A DNA stretch of 64,000 nucleotides from Syngnathus acus (GCF_901709675.1 NC_051098.1:2222500-2286499); one strand, 5' to 3'; positions 45,168-56,205 are shown, counted from the stretch's first letter. Numbers and translations are program-made. Notes: generated from the sequence alone by a model not told the origin.

Positions 45168-48100
45168 CTGCAGTAGAAAAACAGGTAAAAGTAAAGGAAA
45201 AGAGTGATTATTTAGTTTTTTTTCCCTTTAATAACTGGTAATGTTGCACAGTACAAAACTACCACTCAAATAGACTGATTAAAAAATGACAAGCTGTGCA
45301 CAGTGTAGGCACTTATTAAACCAACTGAAAATAAAGATGGAATCGTAAAAATAAATAAATGTTTGTTTATGGGCGGCTCGGTGGAGCACTGGTTAGCACG
45401 TCCGCCTCACAGTTAGGAGGGTGCGGGTTCGATTCCACCTCCGCTTGGTGGGCCGATTGGGCACACCAAATTGCCCCTAGGTGTGATTGCAAGTGCAGAT
45501 GGTTGTTCTCTGAGGGAGAGAGTTCCGTAGTCGGGGTGATGTGCAGGAGAAGGCTCTGTCGCCGAAGGATTTGAGTTTAGATTTTGGGACTGTCAGACGT
45601 GAAGTATTGGAGGATCGGTGGGGATGGTTGGGGCAGTAGGGGACAAGGAGGTCGGATAGGTAAGTGGGAGCCAGGTGGTGAAGGGCTTTGAAGGTGAGGA
45701 GGAGTATCTTGAAGATGATACGCTCCTTAATGGGGAGCCAGTAAAGAGAGTGGAGAACAGGAGTGATGTGTTCACGGGACCGGGTGTGGGTAAGGAGGCG
45801 GGCAGCAGAGTTTTGGACTAGTTGAAGTCTATGGAGTGAGTGAGCAGTGATTCCAGTGAGAAGGGAGTTGCAGTAGTCAAGCCGGGATGAGATGAAGGCG
45901 TGGATGAGGGATTCAGCGGCAGGGAGAGAGAGGCAGTGCCGGATTTTGGCGACGCGTCGGAGGTGGAAGTAGGAGGTCTTAACAATTGAGCTAACATGAG
46001 GGTGGAAGGACAGTGTAGGGTCGAAAATAACGCCAAGGTTGCGTGCCAGAGGGGAGGGAGTGATGCTTGAGGAATCAATGGTGAGTGTGATGGATCCAGT
46101 TTTATTAAGGGAGGATTTAGTGCCTATGAGGAGGAGCTCTGTTTTGTCACTGTTGAGTTTGAGAAAGTTGTGGGTCAGCCATGCTTTTATTGTAGAGATG
46201 CAGGTTTCAAAGTGGGTGAGGGGAGGGTTTTGGGTTGGTGAGGTGCGTATATAGATCTGGGTGTCATCAGCGTAGCAGTGGAAGTCCAGATTGAGTTTGC
46301 GGATGACATTACCAAGGGGAAAGAGGTGACAGATGAATAGGAGGGGGCCAAGAACTGAGCCTTGGGGAACCCCCTGTGTAACTGGGGAGAGGATGGATGT
46401 GTGGCCGGAGAGAGAGATGAACTGGTTTCTGATGGCGAGATAGGAGGTGAGCCAGTCGAGTGCAGTGCCCTCAACACCTAGTTGGCGCAGCCTTTGAAAG
46501 AGGGTGGAATGGTTCACAGTGTCAAAGGCTGCGCTAAGGTCGAGTAGTAATAGGATGTTGAGGGCACCAGAGTCTGCAGAAATGAGGAGATCGTTGGTGA
46601 CTTTAACAAAAGCTGTTTCGGTGCTGTGAAGTGAGCGGAATCCGGACTGGAAGGGTTCATAGAGGTCGGACTGGAGATGGGTGTGGAGTTGGGCGGAGAC
46701 AATGCGTTCAAGGGTTTTGGAAAGGAATGAAAGGTTGGAGATGGGACGGTAGTTGGAGAGGTTGACTGGGTCCAAGGTGGGCTTTTTGAGGACGGGGGTG
46801 ATGGCTGCAAGCTTATAGACAGTGGGAAAGTGGCCAAGGGATAGAGACTGATTAAAAAGGGTGGTGAGGTGAGGGAGGAGGACAGGGAGGCAGGCCTTAG
46901 TTAAGGTCGTTGGAAGGGGGTCGAGAGAGCAGGTGGTTGTCTAGGATGGACAAGGGAGAAGGCAGTGAGAGAGCGGAAGGGCGGGAGGTCAGGAAGGGGG
47001 GGCAGGAGAGCAGGGGCTGTGGGGGAGAAGGAATTATTGATGGTGTCGGTCAGAGAACTGTTGATTTGGGCGATTTTGTTGTTAAAGTTGACAAGGAAGG
47101 AGTTACAGAGGGCGGGTGAGGAGGGTGGCTTGGTGGGCGATGGCTGGAGCAATTTGTTGATGGTGGAGAACAGTATGCGGGGGTTCCGGTTGGTGTTATT
47201 AATGAGAGATGAGAAGTAAGCAGATTTGGCAGCAAGAAGAGCATCACGGTAGGAAGAGATGTGTTGTTTGAAGGTTTCAGCATGGACAGTGAGGCTCTTT
47301 TGTGGAGGCGTTCGAGTTGACGGCCAGTTTGTTTCATGGAGCGGAGTTCCGGTGTGTACCAAGGGGCAGAGTTAGTGAATGTAACAGAGGAAGTTTTCCA
47401 GGGGGCTAGGGAATCAAGGGAGTCAGAAAGGATGTTGTTGAGCATGGTGGCGAGGTCATCAGGGGAGGAAGAAGTGGGGTCGGAGGGAAGGGCAGAGGAT
47501 AAGAGCTGGCAAAACCTGATTGGGTTTACAGTCTTGATGTTGCGGTAGGAGATGGTGTGTTTTGTTGAATTATGAGGCGAGGGTAGAGGGGCGGAGAAGA
47601 GGATGCAGAGATGATCTGACAGTGGAAAGGCGAGAGGACGGGGGTTGGATGTGAGTGGAAAGGAGGAGCATACTATATCCAGGGTGTGGCCTTTGGTGTG
47701 GGTGGGGAAGTTGATGTGCTGGGTGAGATGGAAGCAGTCCAGAAGGGAGATGAAGTCAGACGTCAGTGGAGCAGTTGGCTGGTCGATGTGGATGTTGAGG
47801 TCACCGATGAGTAGGAGGCGATAGGAGACTGAGGATACGATGGTGAGGAGTTCAGAGAGTTCAGAAAGAAAAGACGGATGTGACTGGCGGTAGATGAGAA
47901 CAGCAGTAGTAGAGTTGGGGAGGGAAAAAGCGAGATATTCAAAGGACGGAGCTACGGTGGATGTAGCGGCGACGGCGGAGGATCCCAGCCTTGCTGGCAG
48001 CTGAGGCAGCAGCAGCAGGGAGACGTTGATTATAGTTGAGGTGATGAAGATCAGCAGCAGTGTAGATAAATGGGCGAGAAGTTGGTGGAATAGAAGCCCG

Positions 48101-51100
48101 GAGTAGCAGAAGTGATAGTTCATGGAAGAGATGAGACGTGACAGCAGCTGGGAATAATCCAGATAAAATGCTAGACGTGGCTAGTAGTTAGCTAGAAGTT
48201 GGTAGGCAGTGAAATGCATGGAAGCAGCAGTGGACCGAGTAGTGATGTTGGTGGAGTGGGTGGTGGTGTTGGTCGATCCCGACTGTACCCGCATAAACGG
48301 CAAGCCCCAGTGTGTCATGGCGGCACACAGCCGAGCCACGACCGGCGAGCTCGCAGCGAGCGGGTGCTCCCCACGAGGACACCGGTCGAGTGGCCAGAAA
48401 GTTGGGTAAAAGCTGTTTGTCGAGCCAAGAGCGAGCAGCTACAGGCTCGGAGCCGGGAGGTAGGAGGGTCCGGTGGTGGTTTGGCTAGCTGGCTAGCGTA
48501 GCTCGGAGTCCGAGGGAGCGGGAACAGAGAGGTGCGAGCAGAGCTGCATGAAAAGGCAAGAAAAATAAAAGAAAAAACGGGCACACTTAAAACAGCAAAC
48601 ACAAAACAAATAGCAGACAAACAAGTAGCGGACACAGTTCGGGGCAGAAGCGGCAGTCAACCATCCAGACGCCAGCGTTGCTCTAACCCGGAAGACAAAA
48701 AACACGGGGTCGAACAAGTGGATGGATGGATGGATGGATGGATGATTATGTTTATCAAAATAACACTACAGTTTCATTGTAAACAAATAGCCTTTGTGTT
48801 TCATGTTAATAGTGTCATTATAAGGGTGCCCAAGTTCAGCTGAAATTCAAAGAACTGATGATATCTGCTCAAAATCCCTGCAGGGTATGTTGTCTGACTA
48901 ATTCTGTCACTTGACTTTTCCAACCACCACTGCATTGAGGAATACAAAACATCTCTGTAGCGACTTGCCCTGTCACACTGAACAAGTGTCACACCCCATT
49001 ACCATTGCTTTCTTATAAAATACACACACACTCGTGATTTTCTGAACCACTTATCCTCACTATGTTCATGGGCATATTGGAGCACATTCCAGCCATTTTC
49101 ATGCGGCAGGCAGGGTACACCTTAAACTTAAATTGATATAAAATTATTATTTAAAGCCTGCAATATGTATTTTTTTCATGCTCACAGGCTTTTTGAGAAT
49201 TTGGGGGAGTTTAAGTATGTTTTTAAGAATGTTTTCAAGATTTTACATTTAAAGCCATGCAGGATGTGAGGCTTTTCATTTTTTCTCATGTTTTAATGTT
49301 TTAGTGATGTACATAGAAGAAGAATGCCTTTATTGTCATTATACAACTGGTGCACGACAAAATTAAGATGCAAGGCGTTGCTTAAGGACACTTCGACATG
49401 GTCACCAGGGATGAGGAGTGAACTCACAACCTTCAAGTTGGGACACTCTACGACTGAGCCACACCACCCTTTTACAATTTACACAAACAAGACTAATGAA
49501 GACACTCAATTTAGGAATTGTATAGTTTCAAGCCTACATCCATCCATTTTCTGAATGACCTTTCCTCAAGAAAGTCTCAGAGGCGCTGGAGGGTATCTCA
49601 GCAAACTTCGAGCAGTAGGCGGGGATACCTCAAACTGGTTTCCAGCCAATCCCAAGGCACACTGACTATCCACATTCACACTCACTCCTCTGGGCAATTT
49701 AGGTGCTCAACTGACCTACCATGCATGTCTTTAGAACGTGGTAGTAAACCCATGCCCATGCAGGCACGGGGAGAACATGCATACTCCACTAAGGAAGGCT
49801 GGAGCTGGAATCTAACCCAAAACCTCTGCACTCTGAGGCGGACATGCTAACCAGTGCTCTACTATTTCAGTACTTTCCTCTCTATAGATTGGATTGCATG
49901 AATGGATACATTCTCTTTACTAACCTGGATGGAGGGAGTAGCATGTGACTTTGGTTCCTTGCAGTCTCTTGGCCAACTCATGGGTGAAGAGCACATTGCA
50001 CAGCTTGCTGTCAGAGTAGACCCGAAGGTCCGCCACGAATGAAGTCCCCAGTCCTAGAGCTCTATGTTTAGTTAGGCATTCAAAGTCAATTTTTCCAAAG
50101 TTATGTGCCACGGATGATACATTGATCACTCGACTTGGTTGACACTCCTTCAGTCGGTCCAGCACAAGGTTGGTTAAGAGAAAGTGGCCCAGATGATTAA
50201 TGCCAAACATCATGCCAAAACCATCCTCTGTTTGACCCTGCATATAAATTCCTAGGACAGAAAAAACATGACAGTAAGTCTTTTTCATACTTTATACGAT
50301 AACTTAAAACATGCAGTCACTTAAATACAATTTACTTGCTTGGTAGCCAATTTGATTTTTTTTATCATATAGAGCAGGGGTCACCAACCTTTCTTAAACC
50401 GAGAGCTACATCCTGGGTACTGATTAAGGCAAAGGGCTACCAGTTTGACACACACTTCTGAAATAGCCAATTTGCTCAATTTGGCTTTCACTATGTGTTA
50501 TTATTGTCATTTCCAGTTCACATGTAAGTGTGATTTTAACAAAAAAAGCAAAAATACAGTCAAACCTTGGTTTTTGACCACAATCCGTTCCAGAAGGCGG
50601 TTCGAGAAGCGAATCGGTCGAATTCCGAATCTATTTTTCTCATTACAAATAATGGAAACAATTTTAATCCGTTTCAAGACAAAAAAAAACCCGCCTTTTT
50701 TAAGCATTTTTTCATTTGCGCATATTTGTCCGATCGCGCAACTGCAGCGCACCGCCGAACACGCAATCGTAGCGCGTCGCCCACGGCGCAACTGCACCGC
50801 GCTGGTCGCATTATTGTGACAGAGCCGTCGCTGAAATTTAGAAAATATTTTTAAATTCCTGATGTACTTTCCATACTTTAAGTGGACCTAAGTGCGCAGG
50901 GAGCTTAATTTTGTCCGATCGCGCAACTGTAGCGCACCAACGAACGCGCAACAGTAGCGCGTCGCCGACCGCGCAACTGCATCGCGCTGGTCGCATTATT
51001 GTGACAGAGCCTTCGCTAAAATTTAGAAAATATTTTTAAAGTCCTCATGTACTTTCCAAAATTTAAGTGGACCTCAATGCGCAGGGAGCTTACCGTTTTT

Positions 51101-54100
51101 TTCCATGTATAATGCACAAAATTTAACGAATTTATTGTCCTAAAATCTGGGGTGCGCATTATACATTGGTACAATTCTTTTTTTTTTTCCTTTTTTTTTT
51201 TTTTTTTTTTGAAGAAAATCATGGTACAACAATTTTTGAAGAAAATCTTGTCACGGATGGAGTGTGGAAAGGAGCGGGGCGACCAAGTGCAGCTTGGACC
51301 AGGGTTTATTGGAGGAACTCAAAACACAGACTTGGTAAACTAATTGTGATAAATAACTGGAACATCACTCAAATATTGGTGATCCCGTTGAGAGTCTCAC
51401 ATATTTCTTCGCTATCGAGTTTGCTACTGCATGTGCAGTGATACTGACCGGCAGAATAACATCCGATTGTTCCCAAAGATGATCTTTTTTCTGAAACAAT
51501 TTTACATTTACGGACTTAAGTAACCCGGCCGGGTCATACCAAAGACTATAAAAATGGGACCCATTGCCTCCCTGCTTGGCACTCAGCATTAAGGGTTGGA
51601 ATTGGGGGGTTAGATCACCAAATGATTCCCGAGCGCGGCGCCGCTGCTGCTCACTGCTCCCCTCTCCCCCAGGGGATGGATCAAAATCACACGGGGATGG
51701 GTCAAATGCAGAGGACAAATTTCACCACACCCAGATGCGTATGTGACGATCATTGGGACTTTAAAAAAAAAAAAAAAAAAAAAAAAGGTCAAAATTTGGG
51801 TGCGTATTATACATGGGTACAGGCTTTTTTCCAGCATCGATATGCCATTTTTAGGGTGCGTATTATACATGGGGGCGCATTATACATGGAAAAAAATGGT
51901 AATTTGGTCCGATAGCGCAACCGCAGCGCGCCGGGCGCTCACTGTTGCGTTGCTTTAAGAGCGTCTTTGTGTTTTAGGATGGCTTTACTGCTCCCACTTG
52001 CTTTCTTTGGAGGCATGATTAGGGGTTAATACAATCTTCAAAGTAACGAAAATACAATAACAACGGAGTCAGTCGGCATCCGGGCCGCGCGGTCGGGTTT
52101 TCTCGGGTCCTCCCGGGTCATCTCGCGAGGTTCGACCTCCGAATTTTGTTCGACAACCGAAGCAAAAAATCTCGAATTTTTTGTTCGAATTCCGATTTGT
52201 TCGAGAACCAGGACGTTCGAAAACCGAGGTTTGACTGTACAATAAATAGATGCAGCTCACTGACAAGTGCCGCTATTTGAGCTAATTTTAGAACAGTCCT
52301 GCGGGCGACTCATGCGGTCCTCACGGGCGACCTGGTGCCCGCGGGCACCGTGTTGGTGACATAGATAGACGCAGTTAGTATATTTCATTGGTTTATAACA
52401 GTGTTATTCCAAAGTTTTAAAGGTATTCGAATTTCTACTACGTATCTATTTAGACCAGTGGTTCTTAACCTTGTTAGAGGTATCGAACCCCACCAGTTTC
52501 ATATGCGCATTCACCGAACCTCTCTTTAGGTAAAGAATAAAATGTTTTCTTTCAAATTCAAGACATAGATGTTTTTTACTGGTGCACAAAATGAGCCGTG
52601 CATGATAACCTTGTTCAAAAAACAAAACCATCATAATGCATGAACTCACAACAAATTACATAAGAGTGTGATTTCTGCTGTTGCCTTTGCGAGATATGCG
52701 TCATCCCGAATTTACACAATAAATCAGGTGTGTTCGGACCTCCGCAGTGGAGGCTCTGCCAAACCCCTGAGACCGACTCACCGAACCCAGGATGAGAACC
52801 ATTGATTTAGACCAGGGGTCACCAACTCCGGTCCTCAAGGGCGCCAATCCAGCCTGTTTTAGGTGCAGCCCTACAACAACACACCTGATTCAAATGATCA
52901 GCTCATCAGCAAGCTCTATTAAGGCTGATAGCGATCCTGATTATTTGAATCAGGTGTGTTGTTGTAGGGCTGCACCTAAAACAGGCTGGATTGGCGCCCT
53001 TGAGGACCGGAGTTGGTGACCCCTGATTTAGACAGTTGATGCATGATGGATTGTGGGAGGAAACCAGAGAAACCCATGCCGGCACGGGCAGAACATGCAA
53101 ACTCCAAACAGGAAGGTTGGAGCCTGAATTGAACCCCTGTATACATAAGTATACTTATGAACTGTGAGGCAATGTGTAGGCTACTGCCGTGCCGCCCCAA
53201 TTCTAAACAGTATGACTAAAAATAACAGGTGATACACCGCCAATAAGGCCTCAACGATAAACGTTATTTGCCCCCTTCCTACCTGAATGCTGAAATAAAA
53301 AAATTGTGAATAGGTGAAACCACAAGTTCAAAAAAGAAAATGTGTGTGGGGGTCCACTATGAACCAATGTCCGTAACAGATTACTGTATGGTACTTGTTG
53401 AAAACCTTCAGCATATGGGTACATGCAACATTATGTAAAAATAAATAAAACAAATATCTTTGCCACAGTAGAGCATGAGTGTCTACATAACAGGACTTAC
53501 TGAAAGACCTACAGTAAAATTAAGACACTCCTATCACAAATCTTACAAAATCCTTTTGTTGTTACACAACCAAGATCTAGTGTGCTGTTTCAGGTCCTCC
53601 ACAAAAGAGCTACGCAGAACCAGTTTGGGCGAAAACTTCAGTTAAGTGTGAGTGAGTTTAAGTATGTGAAATGAGTGCTCTTACCTGCATTGTTGATGAG
53701 AATGTCTAGTCTGGGCTCACTTCTTCGGTAGTTTTCAGCAAAGCTGCGAACAGACTTAAGGTTTCCCAGGTCCAACTGCATGAACACGACTTGATTGCTC
53801 CCACTCTCCTTTCAGAGCCAATAAATAGGTTTTAAAATACTGTATTTCACTCGATACACACCAGGGACGTGCACTCATAGGAGGCAGGTGAGGCAGTGCC
53901 TCACCTTGCCACCAGGGGCAGTAAAGGGCTCAACATGGTTTCCTCAGCTGTCACCATAAGTTGTTAAAAAATGAATAATATAATAAAACATAATATAATA
54001 TCTGTCCTGTGGTCTATGCTTTTAATGCAATTTTGGTGTGTTTCCTATACATTTGGATCATTTTCATAGTCAAAATAGCTGTATTTCTTGTTCAAATAAC

Positions 54101-55654
54101 AACGGGAGACGAGAATCATGGAGGCTGCGGCAGTGACAGGTTGTGCCGCTCAGGGCGTGCGTGTGAGAGTGTGCACCACTCACACACTGTACTGAGCGCG
54201 TGCAAACGGCGCGTGCTTGCTTGCAGTCAGCGGGTGAAAATACGAGCCTTGAGGCAGCCAGTACCCTTGCCGCGAAGATGGGGCGATAGTGAGCCTCCGG
54301 CTAATAGTTCACGACACGAGTAAATGCGAGAGTAAATTAAGAAGAAGAAAAAGAAAAGAAAAACAACCAACAACATTCGGTGCTAACGCGTTGCTATTTG
54401 GCTTTGTTTTCCCTGACAATGGAGAATATAATCTCGAAAATAAGGATTTTTTTAAAACTTGACTTTCAGTCAAAGCAAGAAACCATAAGTAAGGGAAGAC
54501 CAACGCCAGATTTGCGAGGATTAATTCAAACTACGGGCCTCCCGGGACGGACTACAACACGTTCGTTTCAAAAGGATTGGTACTCTAAAAAAGACTGGCT
54601 TTGTGGTTGTGCTGCCAAAAATCGACTTTATTGCTTTCCCTGTCATCGAGATCTTCGTCCAGAAGGACAGGAGAATGGACTTCATTTACAAGTAAAGGTA
54701 AGAATACTGCAGTGGTGTGTTTAAATGTACAGTGGTGTGTTTAAAATGTTATTACATTTAATCAAGAATGGGATAACAACCATGTATGCATGTAAATCTG
54801 ACTTGTGAGTCGGTGCCTTAGCGTCATACAGTACGTTTGTAAATCTGACCCTGAGTCAGTGCCTCACCAACCCCAACCCTCACCGCACGTCACTGATACA
54901 CACATACAGCAGATGTAGAATAGAAAATGCATTTGATAGATAATTGAGAATGCAGCACCAGGACTATTCCTTTACAATGTATGTACTGTCAATGTTGTCA
55001 AAGGAGAAAAAAAAGATGCCAAATTTACATCTGTAAAACAAAGTATGACAAATCTTTCTTACCCTCTTGACATCTGCAAGAGCAGCCTCTCCTCTCTGCC
55101 GACTACGACAAGCCAGAATAACTCTGGCTCCTCTTTTAGCCAAGTCTATTGCTGTTGTTTTTCCGATGCCCGTGTTGCTACCTTAGGGTGACATAACATT
55201 TTAAACAATGACACTTAAATAAATCGTCTTAGTTGAATTGTGAATTCAATGTGAAGTTTAACATGTCATCCAGGAATAGAGGGGCCCTATAGTGCAGGGA
55301 AAAAATGCATTTATAGTATTTGTGAGATCAAGTTTAAAGAAAAAAAAAAAAGTAATGCTATAGAGGCAAAGCAAGAACTGTCATCAAATTAGCAATCCCA
55401 ATCCAAGTCATATCCGAACTCTTCTTAACATGTTGGATTCAATTTTCCTCTACTGTTTGATTACATAAAGTAAATAACTTTACATTCGCTCTCTGAAAAA
55501 AGCAACACTCATTTAGTGTATCCTTACCAGTCACAATCACGGTCTTTCCATGTAGCTCTGCATTGCTTGTGCACCGCTTGCCCTTCACCACAATCTGACG
55601 GTAAATGTAAGCACCTCCTACAACCACACTCAAAACTAACAAAGGAATAAACAT
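44908..55654 (-). CDS. dhrs13-like: DHRS13-like short-chain dehydrogenase, gene 2 (five exons)
   Basis: Exons 55654-55528, 55181-55063, 53808-53685, 50251-49925 and 45167-44908 join to 957 bp, 318 residues, with the same exon lengths and phases as gene 1. Residues 2-18 form a hydrophobic anchor. TGSNTGIG (42-49) binds the cofactor; NNAG is at 121-124, INVSS places Ser170, and YSDSK supplies Tyr202 and Lys206, so the Ser-Tyr-Lys triad is complete. The [13 protein letters not shown] ending is DHRS13-like. Human DHRS13, as I recall it, has a longer tail that is absent here. Introns are 346, 1254, 3433 and 4757 bp. It is a likely active NAD(P)H-dependent reductase/dehydrogenase; the substrate is unknown. 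RDH12-like is the alternative label. Confidence 0.9.
45371..45507 (+). repeat. tRNA-SINE head, truncated
   Basis: GGCGGCTCGGTGGAGCACTG (A-box region) and GGTTCGATTCC (B box) are the polymerase III promoter of the SINE seen full length at 60053-60416. It stops abruptly at 45507, where antisense L2 sequence begins. Confidence 0.8.
45477..46775 (-). pseudogene. L2-type reverse transcriptase
   Basis: 432-codon frame with [31 protein letters not shown] (catalytic Asp), [13 protein letters not shown] and [10 protein letters not shown] (YADD). The C-terminal [10 protein letters not shown] and VQNSAARLL motifs are typical of L2/CR1. The last ten codons come from antisense SINE, which also supplies the stop. 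Confidence 0.8.
45508..48718 (-). mobile_element. L2/CR1-type LINE, 3' end missing
   Basis: Minus-strand LINE with endonuclease and RT in intron 4 of gene 2 (sense with the gene). Its 3' part is replaced at 45507 by SINE sequence in antisense. At the other side (48719) a (TGGA)n tract resembles the SINE tail, so the LINE appears to sit within a SINE that lost its middle. Confidence 0.75.
46901..48123 (-). pseudogene. L2-type endonuclease and linker, frameshifted
   Basis: The frame 47050-48123 contains [12 protein letters not shown] (APE Asp) and PLSDHLCI (SDH motif). A shift near 47200-47300 moves the linker into the frame at 46901-47362 (KSAYFSSLI). A further interruption separates it from the RT frame. 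Confidence 0.7.
48719..48743 (+). repeat. (TGGA)n tract
   Basis: Six perfect TGGA/GGAT units, as at the 3' end of the tRNA-SINE. Confidence 0.8.
48744..49320. other. Intron 4 of gene 2, nothing recognised
   Basis: AT-rich; GTGATTTTCTGAACC at 49033-49047 vaguely recalls the SINE tail, but no feature can be supported. Confidence 0.35.
49322..49475 (-). repeat. Fragment of a second tRNA-SINE type
   Basis: Antisense GGTGTGGCTCAGTCGTAGAG (A box, 49455-49474) and GTTGTGAGTTCACTCC (B-box region), followed by a GTCGAAGTGTCCTTAAGCAA motif typical of a fish tRNA-derived SINE. Confidence 0.6.
49538..49866 (-). repeat. tRNA-SINE, diverged, near full length
   Basis: Same family as 60053-60416: CATCCATCCATTTTCTG tail at the left, GGCGGACATGCTAACCAGTG (antisense head) at the right. 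Many substitutions, so an old copy. Confidence 0.75.
49925..50251 (-). CDS. dhrs13-like: Gene 2 exon 4 (active-site exon)
   Basis: Acceptor TCCTAG before 50251, donor CCAG|GTTAG at 49925/49924. Holds NHLG, INVSS and YSDSK. 327 bp. Confidence 0.9.
51252..51372. repeat. LTR fragment related to the element at 21729
   Basis: Starts TGTCACGGATGG and shares GGGCGACCAAGTGCAGCTTG with one mismatch. Truncated, no partner. Confidence 0.65.
51521..51786 (+). repeat. tRNA-SINE type 2, 5'-truncated
   Basis: Shares CCGGGTCATACCAAAGACTA and the rest of the body with 55936-56205 and 61661-61960. Ends in a long A run (51762-51786). Confidence 0.8.
52456..52804. mobile_element. hAT MITE, first of an adjacent pair
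   Basis: TSD atttagac (52448-52455 and 52805-52812). Left end CAGTGGTTCTTAACC, right end GGATGAGAACCATTG. 349 bp, no ORF. Confidence 0.92.
52813..53025. mobile_element. Fold-back hAT MITE, second of the pair
   Basis: 213 bp of almost perfect inverted repeat: arms of about 88 bp start CAGGGGTCACCAACTCCGGT. Flanked by atttagac on both sides (52805-52812 and 53026-53033). Confidence 0.95.
53034..53200 (-). repeat. tRNA-SINE fragment
   Basis: TTGTGGGAGGAAACCAGAGA and GAACATGCAAACTCCAAACA match the middle of the SINE at 60053-60416; the head end is degraded. Confidence 0.65.
53201..53684. other. Intron 3 of gene 2, no feature recognised
   Basis: AT-rich sequence up to the exon 3 donor. Confidence 0.4.
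53685..53808 (-). CDS. dhrs13-like: Gene 2 exon 3
   Basis: Acceptor TGAAAG before 53808, donor GCAG|GTAAGA at 53685/53684. Encodes [15 protein letters not shown] to NNAG. 124 bp. Confidence 0.9.
53862..54895 (+). mobile_element. hAT deletion derivative in intron 2 of gene 2
   Basis: TSD atacacac (53854-53861 and 54896-54903). Ends CAGGGACGTGCACTC and (right, inverted) CAGTGACGTGCGGT. It keeps a transposase N-terminal fragment. Confidence 0.92.
54420..54724 (+). pseudogene. hAT transposase fragment with TTF-type finger (ZMYM-like)
   Basis: From the internal MENIISKI start, [20 protein letters not shown] followed by LYCFPC is the TTF-type zinc finger start found in ZMYM1-like hAT proteins. 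The sequence after the last Cys does not continue the finger and soon stops, consistent with a deletion of the catalytic domain. Confidence 0.6.
55063..55181 (-). CDS. dhrs13-like: Gene 2 exon 2
   Basis: Acceptor CTAAG before 55181, donor AGG|GTAAGA at 55063/55062. Encodes [17 protein letters not shown] to ADVKR. 119 bp. Confidence 0.9.
55182..55527. other. Intron 1 of gene 2, no feature recognised
   Basis: 346 bp, AT-rich, with no repeat terminus. The same intron in gene 1 is 19.3 kb. Confidence 0.6.
55528..55654 (-). CDS. dhrs13-like: Gene 2 exon 1 (start, membrane anchor)
   Basis: ATG at 55654-55652, donor ACTG|GTAAGG at 55528/55527. Encodes a 20-residue hydrophobic N-terminus and HGKTVIVTG. 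127 bp. Confidence 0.9.
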
Positions 55655-55680
55655 TATGTTGTTGTTCGAGAGACTATAAG

Positions 55681-55794
55681 AAGAATATATGTAATAACGT
55701 TAGTTGCTAAAGAAAGTTGCTCTGCTGCGTCTTCCTTTCTGTGCGCTATGTTAAGAAAATTGACTTGCTTCAAACACACCCATTTCCTGTTTGG
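55681..55794. repeat. 5' flank of gene 2, tandem copy 1, left part
   Basis: Shares AATATATGTAATAACGTTAG and the rest with 61217-61338. Continues across the hAT at 61043-61199. It lies directly upstream of the gene 2 start, so it includes promoter or 5' UTR sequence. Confidence 0.85.
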
Positions 55795-55935
55795 TAGCGT
55801 TGGGTCGTTCGTGAACGATTCGTTCAAAACGAACGGATCCTTTCAGTGAACGTGAGTGAACGGACCACTTCCTGAAAAATTCGTTCTTCTTTTCAGTTCA
55901 TATGACTTCAACCAACACGCAATAACGTAATTTAA

Positions 55936-56205
55936 AAGGTTGTGGGTTCAAACCGTGGCCGGGTCATACCAAAGACTATAAAAATGGGACCCATTGCCTC
56001 CCTGCTTGGCACTTAGCATTAAGGGTTGGAATTGGGGGGTTAGATCACCAAATGATTCCCGAGCACGGCACCGCTGCTGCTCACTGCTCCCCTCTTCCCC
56101 AGGGGATGGATCAAAATCACACGGGGATGGGTTAAATGCAGAGGACAAATTTCACCACACCCAGATGTGTGTGTGACGATCATTGGGACTTTAACTTTAA
56201 CTTTA
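55936..56205 (+). repeat. tRNA-SINE type 2
   Basis: AAGGTTGTGGGTTCAAACC (B-box region) to a (CTTTAA)n tail at 56188-56205. The upstream tRNA head is missing. Confidence 0.85.

Larger units (their letters stand above)
51093..51899. mobile_element. TA-element family A, copy 2
   Basis: TA at 51091-51092 and 51900-51901; ends match 8325-9310 (TTCCATGTATAATGC). It contains an LTR fragment (51252-51372) and a SINE (51521-51786). Confidence 0.8.
50557..52237. mobile_element. TA-flanked TIR element, family C
   Basis: TA at 50555-50556 and 52238-52239. TIRs CAGTCAAACCTTGGTTTTTG and (right, inverted) CAGTCAAACCTCGGTTTTCG. The interior holds repeated CGCGCAACTGCAGCGC-like blocks and a family-A element. 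Confidence 0.8.
50375..52362. mobile_element. hAT MITE holding several nested elements
   Basis: Left end CAGGGGTCACCAACCTTTCT; right end GGGCACCGTGTTGGTGAC near 52362. The TSD is not exact. The own sequence of the element is 50375-50554 and 52240-52362. Confidence 0.65.

Noticed and set aside
45371-45507. tRNA gene
   Set aside because: A- and B-box-like motifs are present but the sequence is the head of a SINE family also seen at 60053-60416; no cloverleaf or anticodon arm fits.
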